A stretch of DNA of 64,000 nucleotides. Origin: Larus michahellis (Eukaryota; Chordata; Aves; Charadriiformes; Laridae). The translations under genes were made by a program, and so were the position numbers. The DNA lies in contig NC_133906.1 in NCBI RefSeq assembly GCF_964199755.1, positions 17,085,378-17,149,377 on the forward strand, written 5' to 3'. The notes below the pieces were generated by a model. The model was given only the letters and a program-made list of their open reading frames with translations, did not search any database and had not been told where the DNA came from. Every line of letters begins with the position of its first letter. Positions within the stretch are counted from its first letter, which is position 1. This document shows positions 33,201 through 45,200 of this stretch, in pieces.

Positions 33201-36200
33201 ATGTACTTGAGAATAGAGGCCACCAACTTTGATGGAACAGGAGGGAGCAGAATTAGATATTAATTACATAAAATGGAGTGACTCCAACGCCTCACAACTC
33301 TTTAGGCCTTCTAACAGTTCTGATATAATTTAGGGCGATGCCCCAGGCTCAGTGTTTTATGGGTTATTCAGTGTCTCACAATGCCAATAACTGAAGGAGA
33401 AATTTAATGCAACCAAAGACATGCTGAAGAAATGACTTACAAAGAATTAACTCAGGAACTATTTTCTCCTTGACCCTGGGCATTTCTTTGGGAAGCACCA
33501 CATCTCTGCCCCTCCAGCAGAGGGCAGGAACACAGCCATCGCGATGCACAGCACAACGCAGAACACCTGCGTGCCTGCACGCTGCCACTGCCAGCAAGTT
33601 GTACCGGTGTAAAACCATCCACTCCGGCAGAGAACTGGGCTTACTCGGGACACCTGACTAACGCTACCTGGTGCCAGGGCTGGGGGGAATACAATCCTTC
33701 TACGGCATTTAACATAAATTTTTCTGTGTAAAACCTACAAGCAGGAGATAATACATTTGAATCCTTACCTCAGCAGCGTGACATTTACCTCATGGACGCA
33801 GTGACTGTACTCTATATGCAGTTCTGCTCGTATTCTAATTTTTCTTTAATGACCACAAGTAATTTGAAATTTTTTTTTTGAAATTATTTGAAAATAAAGA
33901 AATTTCTTTAAAGACCACAAGTCTTGCTTTGCCAAACCTCCTTATTAAAAATGAGAAAGGGCTAAAAAGGCAGATAAAATAAAGTATAAAGCATCTTATA
34001 CTGATTTATTTATGTAAGAAAAATATTTTCCCATGTTTTCTGAAAAAGTTGTCTTCCCCTCCAAGCCATAAGCATAGTCATTTATACTGCTGACACTGTA
34101 TTTCTAGCAGCCAACAGACATCAAGCAAGGTAGGATGATCTGCTTGGAATGTTTACATAAAATATACATATTAATTCTTTAAAAAAAAAAAACATTCTGG
34201 GATTGGTTTAACCTTCATGAAGTCTCTTGAGATCGTCCATTTTGGCATATTCAGTCTTTGCTGGCCTGCGCTGAAATCGCAGGCAAACAGTTTCAGATAG
34301 CGCTATCAGAATGGGATAGATAAAAACATTTTTCAGATCTTACTTCAAAGTTGACATGTCCATTTGGAAGGCGATTAGCACACCCTTCATTCAAAAAATA
34401 AATGTCTTTGATCAATAGGCTGAAGAAGGGGATCACAATCTGTGAAGAGAAATGACATAACTATTATCTTTCCAGTTCGGTATTTTCTCTGCATGAAAGA
34501 AGAACTCAATCAGGAAAGAGGAGAAAAAAGAAATATTAACTTTTCAGTGTGCTACGCACTTAGAAAGCAGTACAGCGACAGGCAAGCAAAAGGGCAGTGG
34601 GGCACAGAGACACCTTCAGCCATCAGGAGAACATATGCTGAAATTAATATGAACTGAACACGATGTTCACGAGCAGAATAACATGACTAAGAAAATGCTA
34701 ATACTCCAGTGTATTATCAACAGCATCGGTGCCTGATGACAAGATCAGACAGCAAAGAGCAAAATAAAATTGCAGAACTCCTCTTTCTCTTTCGGGTCTT
34801 TACAAACAAAGATGCTGAATATACAGATCGAGCAATTTAAAGACAGCTGGAAAGCAAAGAACCAGTATTGTCCCTGAACAAGGAAAGACAGAATAAAATT
34901 TGATGACCAAGGGCTTGTCTGCAAACAGTGAATCAGGAGCTGCTTCATTTTCAACAGCTCCACGCATGGCTGCCTCTTGAGGATGTAATTTCCTTTCTGG
35001 TATCTAATTAGTACAACCTGCTCCTCCAAATTAACCTGCAGACAGTAGGATTGAAAATATTACGCTGGTGACAGGAAACTGCCAACAGTAGCCACAGAGG
35101 TCATTGTGGCACTCAAAATAAGCCCGGGGCATCATCCAGGGCAAAGTGGTGATCCAAGCGTTCTCTCTACGCCATCACAGTCAGATCATCATTTGCTATA
35201 AAAAAAGTCTACTTCTAGGTAAGACTCTTGAAATTAATGGAATTACAGCAGGATAAATTTGCTGCCAGATGTTGTACAGCAGGAAGCAGCAACAGCGCTC
35301 CCGAAGCGCATCCCCAGCACTTCAGCAGCGACCCCGCGTGCAGCAGACTCCCTCCGTGTCCTCTTGTGTCACAACTCAAAGGGGAAAGAAAGAGAACACA
35401 AAGGGCCAGTCCGTGACAAAGCTGACCCCCGGGGCTTTGGGATTCGATATTCAAATCGGAGTCCACCCACCTCTTCAGCAGTGGCCCTGTGACAGAAAAA
35501 GGACACTTGCAGGGTTTGAGCTATATGGGCGGCAGCCACCCCTGTGAGCATCTGGCAGCAACACTTGTCTTTTAAGCCATTAAGTATAAACATAATCACC
35601 ATGAACTTAAAGGAAAGCGCATCACATGGTAGAGTGTCCAAATGTTTCCACTGGCCTATTTGTGAATTAACTGAACTGTAGCTCATTAAGTGTGCAGCAA
35701 AGTTAAAGTGCCTTCACGGCACGCAAGACCGGCCAAGGGAGCTGGTGACAACAAAGCAATCCTCTAGCTAAGGATTTAATGTCATACTGTTACTCCATCT
35801 CATGCTGTACATCAGCTGTAATGGGATATGGAATGGACCTAGAACAGGACGGCAGCTGTTATTTTCCAGTCTACAGCCTTCATGATGCAACAGCGAGTGC
35901 GAGCAAGTCATAGACGCGAAAACACTGAGGCAAGGAGTCTACAAGCCACTACCAATTCTTGCAGTGAAAAAAGAAGCCGATTTCTGTTTCAGCTAAAATA
36001 CCACGTGCAGTAAACTGCTAAAGATCTGCGTCTCGGCTGGCTTTTTTATGGGATAGCCATAGATTAACTCTGTAATGTCAGTGCAATAGCCATAAAAAAG
36101 CCTGTACTGACACTCAAAGAGTCACTGGTGTTATACATCCTACTGGTATAATACAGGAATGGAAGCAAAGCACAGCCTAACCCCCCGAAACGCTGAGCCC

Positions 36201-39200
36201 TCCTATCAGGGTGAGGTGGAGCAATTTCTAGTCAAACTGAGCTAAGTGCGTTTCAGGGTTCATTTTTATATCACCCAAACTAGATCAATCAACCTAAGGT
36301 AAAGAATACAATTCAGTCTATGTGGTTTGTTTTCTACCAAAAATGACGATAACTGTAACCAGCGTGGTCTTAAGAAGGCGGAAAGAGAGAGAGGGCTGGA
36401 GGCAAACACTGATCCCCAGCTAGAAATTACTGCCAGATTCTGTCTACATATTTTTTGCAGGCAGATGCCAGCTTGTTCTACCCTGCTCCGCGCTGCCCGG
36501 GAGCCAGGTCACCATCGTTAGTGGTACTAAACATAAACGAAACGCCTTGCTGAGAGGGAAGGTATATACGAATGTGGGCTCAGTGCCACGCTAATACAGC
36601 TACAAAGCCACCAGTCAGCTCAGAGCACAGGTAGAGCTTGTTCTCATCTGCATCCCAAAAGCGTCAGACATACCCTAGGATACCAATTTTCTACACATTT
36701 GCACGGAATTGCTGCCTTTGGGTCACCATTAATTTCCCCAATAAAAATACGTTACCCTGTATGTTTTGTTTTCCAAATTTCTGTAGGAAAAGCAACAAAA
36801 GTGGATATAGTTACACTCTAACGTTGGCTTCAATCCAGGCACTTCGCTAGCATAAAAACTGGGTTAGTGCCAGAAACTCCTATTTCACTCCCTTCTGATT
36901 CCCCCCCCGCCATGCCATCCAACCCACCCACACGCCGAAGGACAATCGCCTCCCGCAGAAAGCAGCAAGCTAATGAGATCAGACGTGTTCTTCCTCCACA
37001 GTATCAGACAGCAACACCACACAGCACCGCACTGTACACACTCCCAACATTTCAATGCCAGAGACATGTCATTAGCACAATGTAGGGTTTCCCAGCGGAA
37101 TGACTTAATTTTGGAGGTGGCATAGGTCGGCTGACTGCATAGATAAAACCAGACTTAGTTCCTAACAAGTACATCCCCCGGAATTCTGAGTGGGACATCA
37201 TCCCTTCTTCATTACCAGCTCGCTCACCCTGCACTTCGGCAGGTTTCTTTCTGCTGCTGGACTGCATGTCTCAGCTCTGAGAGCTGCCTCGCCATCCTTT
37301 TACAAACCCGCTCCTGAACGAGTAGCGATAACTGTGCTGTCTGCACACCGAGAGAAGGGCTGGATCAGAACAGTGTGGACTGAAGTCAGGGATCCTCCTT
37401 GGGTATATTGAGATGCTTCTCCTACAACCTGTGCTGCAGTCTGAGGATGGGGACAGAGCAGGTCGGGCAGTGCTCTTCATGCCCCCAGGCTGGTGGCACA
37501 CGGGGCATTTGGGCGAGATGTGTGCAGAGGAGGAGGAGGGGGAGTGTCCCAGGTCACTGGCTCACCCTGGCTCCCTCTGAGGATATAATTTAGCCCCCGA
37601 GCTGTGCTTCTGTTCAGGTGCTGGGCAAAACTCAGCAGCCAAGACACCAGCCCTCTGGAGAGAAGAAAGTAACGTTTCTGGTGAGTGTGCCAGTTAAATG
37701 CTAGCTCCTCTGAGCCTACAGGCAGTTTTTCTTCCTGCGAGACATAACCCGCTGCTTGGTCTGTTGGTCTGCGACACGAGCGCTCCCTCCAGAGCGCCTT
37801 CTCAAGCAGATGGACTGAGGCCTGAAGGCTCCATCTGAGCTTTGGGATGGCCCCTTCTTGAGAAGAGGGGTGCAGGGGACTGGGATCCCAAACTCTTGTA
37901 AGCACAATTCCGTTTGAAGATAAAAATTTTCTCCAGAGTGAGCTTTGCTACAAGTTTGCCAAGAAACAACATAACATTTTCTATCAAAAAAAGTGATCGT
38001 GTTCTTTCAATTGTATTCAAACTCATTAAAACAATAACTGATAATCTTGTTTACAGAAAGAAACAAAATCCCTTAATTCCTACAGCAAGAATTACAGTAT
38101 CTGGCACTGTAAAATACCCAGTGTGAGTAGCTACCAAATCATATGCTTAAGCATTTTCTTGAACTAATGTTATCTACACAAGGGAAACAGAATATGGGCT
38201 TTTTCTTATGTAAAATAGATACCTTTCAATCTAATAACCTCTCTGCCCTCGGTCTTAACCAGGTAGGGGTAGAGATCTGACAGAGATTGCCAACTTCCAC
38301 AGGAAATTAAGTCAAACAACAAAGCAACTGGTTGGAGTATATACGATGGTCGCAGAAGAACTAAACTGCAGAAGCATCCCAGACTGACAGGCCCTCGCTG
38401 CAATGGGCGAGTTAGAAGAATTTCTCTGCCAGTCACAAAGATCCAAAGCCGTCGTCTCGTCTTTGCAGAGAAGTGCTTTTCAGAACAACTCAGCGTATTC
38501 CCATTGCAGCTGAGTCAGCCTGGGACCAGATGCTGATCTCATTTCACTGTAAATGCTGTGGGATTCCATTAGCTTCAGCAGATTTACATCAAATTTACAG
38601 GGATGTGAGATTAGCATCTGGCCTGGCTCCTCTAGTGAATGAATACTAACTTCTGTATTATGCTTGTTCACGCATTATCTACTGTACCTTAGCCATACTC
38701 TGTGCAGAGATTACCCATTTATGACTATATGCAATTGCAATGTTCAAAACAAACCGTTTTTCATAAAACAAAAAAAAGAGAGAATTGAATGGAGAAATAA
38801 GAAAATGAACAAGAAAAACTGGGGCGCAAAACAGGAGGATCCTGCACTACCATCTTGTCAATCTGATTTTTGCAGCATCAGTGACATCTCAGAAAACTAC
38901 GTATCTGCCACGAACACTGATAAAACCCTTCAATTCTTGCTCACCGAGATGGGAGCAACAACCAAATGAAATGAAAATTCACGCGGACAGAATTTCGCTC
39001 CACATTTGCTGCAATTGATTCAGACTAGACTTCTTTGCGGGACTTGCAGTAAGTCACCTTTCCCTAATGTAAAGGGAGAACGACCTCATCCCCGAGCGCT
39101 GTGCCCTTTGCTCAAATCACACACAACACAATAGGGGCCTGTCCGCACAGAGGCCTGGCTGGCACAGCCGGAACAGAAGCAGGGTTCCACCTGGGCCCGC

Positions 39201-42200
39201 CGGGCTGATGCTCCATACCAAAATAAAAGTTGTTTTAGTCTGGAATACCTATTCCATCAGGCTTATCAACCTAAACAATGTGAATTTTCCTGGGATATAG
39301 AGACGCTTGCACCAAAGCGTTCCATGCTGTGTGTCCTGCCCTCTCTAGCTCCCCAATGTCTGAGAGCAAGTCCACAAAAGCCCTGTCATCCATTTCAGAC
39401 TCCTTTCCGCCACAGATTTACATTTCCAATTGCATTTAGCAGCGCAGGAGCCTTGCATTGGTGACTCATGGAAGGGAGGAGAGCATTTGCATCTTGAACA
39501 TCTTTTGTCTTTGAGCCTCTGGTTCTCAGCAGCAATGCACAGCATCCGTTTGGAGATAAAGGGATGTGCTCACACCTACCTTCTCCCTGTTGCTGTGGGC
39601 AGTGAGGGATCTGTGAGCAGCCCCCCGCAATGCTGTTCTGTAGTTATAGAAGTTACCAGTCGGGTCCATCTGGTGCTAGATACACAAAGAAGACATGTTG
39701 GTTAGAAAGCAACCTGGGTCCTCTGAAGACAACTTCACCCTCAGCTGTAGCAAACCCTGAAGAAAACCTTGCCTACATCTTCAAAAATCTACATATGCAC
39801 AAAAACCCATGAACCAAAAATACAATGAAAGATCTACAGATCATGTTTGTACCTTTGATTTTTCTAGTAACAGCTTACTGAGCTTTTATGTGAAGAACGG
39901 AGATTGCACATTTTATCTATGATAAATCCTGGTATCCTCAATACCCAAAACAACCTTGGGCCGTGTTCAGTTGATGTCCAAGGTATAGCCTGGGAGCTTT
40001 ACACTCAGCACCGTGTCTGTGGCCAAACAAAACTAGCATCACTGGGAAGCACTATGGCTTGCATATAGGCTTGTATTTTTGGGTTTTCTTCCTCTTATTT
40101 GTTTGAGTGCTCTGATTCCCCTCTACATTTCAGCAGCTTCACACCTTCCTCACTACACCTGGGAAACTTCAGCCAGAATCTGGCCTGTGAAACATGTCTG
40201 CAAACATCTCATACCTGGATCACAATGTGAACGTTCACAAACAAAAAAAACCCAGAATATATAATTCAAGCAGTGTATCAGCACTTTTTTTTTTTTTTTT
40301 TTTACCTCAAGAATGAAAAACTTGGCTGTTTTCACTTTTGACCAAGTCTTCTTTAGCCTGGAAACTGGACTCATGTTCATTCCAGCTAAGAGCGAGAAAG
40401 AAGAAAGGAGAGCCAGGGATCAGAGTCAGGTTTCCTTTTTCATCTGTGGCAGCTGATGGAGAGGTCTGGTTAGAAGCTGTACTTACAAATGATTGCCATC
40501 AGCGAATTAAAATTCCCTATGTTAAAGCACTCTCGGGCAACGTCAATGAAGAATTCGATGACTTGTGCTCGCTGTTTCTTTTTTGCAGGCTGCAAATTAA
40601 AATAAACGAATATCTGTAATAAGCACATGCAGAATTGGAGGGCATCTTAGGTATTTGTTCCATATGCATCTGCTATCAGTCACTGTCCCCAGTTCTGTTC
40701 CAGCAATCCAGTGGATACTGCTGACTGGCAGTCTCTAAAAATCAGAGCTTTCATCGCAGTGACACAGAAGAAATTCCCGGCAGCTCCCAGGCTTGCCTCA
40801 GTTAATGTCTCAGTCTGGAACAGGCAGCCCAAGAGCCCTGCAGCAGCTCAGCCCCCCGCTGGCCTCCCTCAAGTCAGTCGACACATCAGCACGGGCTTTC
40901 CTGAAGGCAGGATTTCACACCCATATAACAGCAGCATCATTGTCCCAGAAAGACTTTGTTTCACTGCATTAATCCCTTTCCCCTCTTCTGGCCCTTTCAG
41001 CAAGTCGGCCAGGACAAATGGGAGTTTGCATTTTAAATCCACATTTTAACTGGACTGGAAACACCCCACCTTTTCTAAAGACAATCTTCAAATGGTAACG
41101 CTTTTGAGTCACAGGCTGCCTAGGCTGTTTATACAATTACTATTCCTCTCTTCCGCCCCCTTTTCAAAGGAGAAAACGTTCATTTCATTTTGATGGGGCC
41201 AAGTTAAATGAGCTAAAACCACCACCAAGTTAAAAATCGACCAGTCACAGGAACAGTAACGGGCAGCAGGACAAAGAGCCATGCTATGGGAACGCACATG
41301 CACAAGAGAGCTTTAGGATGACAGATAACAAACACTGCTCCACTACAATGTTTTCCAGCAGAAATCTCACAGGATAATTCAAGGCGTTTTTTCCTCTCTT
41401 TTTCCCTGCAGGGTTCATTATTCCACACTGTGCTCCTGCTACATCAAGAGAAGAGCGCATCCCCTGTGTGTCGCCAGCTCTGTTTTGCAATATGTTAGTC
41501 ATTTATCAGGTCGCTTCTGCGAGTGCAATATTAGTAAAACTCACCATCAGATGCTTAGCTAGGTCGTAAGAAATAAATCCCCAGGTTTGCTCATTAATGT
41601 AAAATCCCAAACTGGTACTTCAGGCATGTGGTAAAACACGCCAGGTACTTTTCGCTTACCATGCAAATTTCTGTTGCTACGAGATAGCAGAGTCTATTGA
41701 ACCATTTCACATAGGCCTCAAGGTTACTCGTCTTCTTCTGTTCACTGAAACAAGTCTGGGGAGAAAAAAGCACAGAAAGACATATAACTGTGTTTCAGTT
41801 AGCTGCCTGATCGCTTAGATAAATACTACACAAAGGTAATTATTGGCCACCTCTCTCCGATGCACACGGAAGACTCTGCATTAAGGGCCCCTCTCAAAAA
41901 GTCAGTGGGTAGGTGGGTGGCAGATGCAGAGGGTCTCTCTGAGACTGTCACACTGCACAATTCACACCGGTGTCTAGAAAACAGCCCCATTTTGCCTGCA
42001 GCACGTGTTCACCGACACAGTCTGCGCTGACCCCCGTTCACTGGGATATTAACAGCCGGGGCGCTGCAGGATTCAGACAGCAACAGGAACAGGCAGAAAA
42101 AGTAAGACAAGCACAGTCTTCCATAGCACGCTCGGTTTGTGGCTTTGATTCCAGGAATTCCTTCACTTCAGTAAATGCAGTCACCCACAGCCCTCTTCTG

Positions 42201-45200
42201 GAGGGGACGGACCATAATTTAGTGAAGTGAACAAGAGATAAGCAAGAGAAAACACGGTCCTAGTTGCTTCTTTATGAAAAAAAAACATATTTCCCTTACT
42301 GAGTTTTCAGGATAATAGGCTCTCCAGTGACCAGCCGTGTCTTGACGGCTGCTCTTGAACAGGTTACTTACGTGCCAGAGATACTTCACTGATAAAAGCC
42401 ATTACAAGAAAAACATTTTTCACTTTTTCCTATGAAACTTAACATAAATTCCCATAACCGATACAGGCTGTGGGAGCAGATACTTGGCTGAACTCTTCCC
42501 GTTCCTTTGACATCAACAGATAATTTGACTTCAGCGGAGTAATAAGGCAGTTCACACAGCCTGAAGATGTTGCTTGGGATTATAAGAATTCAAGTCCTTT
42601 TCCCAGCCCTAAATTCTTAGACTGTCCATCTAGGACACACTGCTCTCTAGAGTCCACGTGATTTATTTGAACATTCATTAACATCCACTAGAGGGTATCA
42701 GAGAATACTGATTTTTTTTTTGTTTTATTAAGATGATTATTTCCCAGAGCTGCCATAAATACACACCACTAAGAAGAAAATCACAATACATAAAACGGAT
42801 CCATTAATGTCAATGGGATTACCCATATGATTCACGTTAAACAAGTACCGAAAACCCCTTAAGAAATGGGCTTTGTATGATTCCCAAGGTAATACAAAGT
42901 AAGAAAATATTCACCCGTGATGCTGTATACAGGAATGTTTAGAAACAGATACCACAGTACCGTGCTATGGAGCAAATCTTAAGCCTGACATTCCTAGCCA
43001 CTTGATGAGTAGACCACACATAAAGTAAAAAACATATTTTAAAAGCATTTCAAAATTAAATGTCAGCAAACAGCATGTAAATATCAAACAAAGGAGACCC
43101 AAAGCAGCCCCAGTTTATCCACAGCAGTTGCTTTTCTTGCGCTCTGTGGTATTGTTCCTCATTATAGCAAAAAAGTACATGAAACCTGGGTTTTATTTTG
43201 AATATAGCATTTCCTTCTCAACACTGCTGTCCTGTGCCGCGGCACAAGAACCACAGCTAATACCACAAAACTTGTAAAAAATGTGCAGCAGCTAAAGCTG
43301 AAACAGACTGCTTTTTAAAGGTTAAGCTTTACAAATGGCAACAATATTATCACCTCCCTAGCATCTTCCATCTGCAACTCAGAGTGCTTGATAAACATTC
43401 GTAAGCGAAGCCTTTTGAAACCCTCATGCAAGAAAGATATTTAATATGATCTCCAGCTGGAGGGAATTCAGCCCAGAGCCAATTCCCTGCAGTTAACAGG
43501 GGTGCTCTTCATGGGTCGGGGAACGATATGTCACTCCACGTAAGGTTTGTGTCACTATGCACGATGCTCTGCCAGGTCCCACAGCCCGCCCTGGGCTAGA
43601 CCTTACCCTCCTGCAGGGGCTCTAAGTCATCGCTGGGACCTCTGGTCAGCCCAGGAAAAAGGGTGGAGAAAAGTTCCAGACTACCTCTGCTTTCATCAGC
43701 CTTGCTGACTTGAAGCCCAATAGTTTGTTAGTGCCTCATCTTGTGTGAAAATGTTACGGCAGTTTTGCTTTACTAAGTAGATCCTCCTGGGGGAAGACAC
43801 TGCGTTGACCTTAAAAGACAATGCAGTGGCGCATGCCTGCTTTGCACCTGGTATTTTCACTGTTATTATGCTTTTCATTGAAGTCACAGAACTGTTATTG
43901 GGCAGCACCTCAGTGGCAGATTTGCATTTGAAGAACATGCATAACTGTCAATTAGCTCGTCATAGTCCATCAAGATGATTTGCTCGGATTTCCCATCCCA
44001 CCATTATTTTCAGGCTCTCCGCCTCTCATTCTAATCTTTCCTGTCCACCTTAGCTGATGTTTCCTTACGTTTACTTGGTAACCTCAATTTCTCTTCACAT
44101 CTTTGTGGCATTCTGTGCTGGCCCTGCATTTGTAATTCTAGACACAGCTGCAGCCGTTGTGTGTATGTTAGGTTATTACTGAACATTTCCTTCTTCTTAG
44201 CATCCCTTCTCCTCTATGGCTTTGTGCAATTTGATTTCACTCACTGCTGCCTCCCTCCCACTCTTCCAAAATTCACTCAAATTTAGTGCCCTCATTTGAC
44301 TTCTTTCATTTTACTTAGATACAGACAATGACGACTGTTCATTTTCAGTCTTGTCCCTCATGTTTGCAGCAGGTTGATGAAATCTCACTGTGGCTGGTTT
44401 GATATTTCATGTCTCTGACACATCTTTGCTACCTTGGGGTTCCTTCCTAAAGGACGTGATCAATGCTCAAAATACTTGAAACACCAGTTCTGCCCACTCC
44501 CATCTCCTTGAAACCAACTGCAGAATCTCCGTAACTCAAATAAGAGAAGGAAAGAGTCCAATGTTGCACTTTTTATTCATCCATCCATCCATCACAAGCT
44601 ATTCTGGTGCTCTTTGGGTAGCACTATAAACAGAGGTCTTCCTGTTATGTTCAGCATCCAATGATGAAATTCTGCCATTGATGTATGATCTCAGTGGGAG
44701 CCCATATGCAGTTTGGGGGAAGAATTTTCCATTCCCTTTCTTTTCTGGCAGTATGTGAAATCTCTGACACTCCCTCTCCAGCCAGGAAGTCTCTTTCCTT
44801 ATTGAGGCACTCACTGAAATGCTGCTTCAAACCCCATTGGAATCAGTGGGAAGACTCCAACTGGCTTCCACGGACTTTGGATGAAGCCCTGATCAGGCAC
44901 TCCATTCCCTGCGGTGCTTTGGGTTAAAAGCTATTGTGTAGAGAGAGAAGAGTATGTTGATTCATGACGCACTGACTCATTACTGTGGTGTCTGGGCACA
45001 CACTATGGGCATTACATCACATCCAGAGTCTTTACGCCTCCAACACTGGGGAACAGACATTCCTTGGTTGCGTACAGCCGCAAGCCATCTAGCAGGTTAG
45101 GAGGAACAAAGCCAGAAAGCAGAACATCAGGGTGCTGGCCAGTCTCAGGCTAGGACATACTCTCACCAGGAAGGAATGGCAATGACCTGCCAGTGCGAGC

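Noticed and set aside
37477-37905. Minus-strand frame of 142 codons in RASGEF1C intron 9, considered as an alternative exon
   Set aside because: Not similar to any RasGEF segment, and the known exons on both sides already join in frame.
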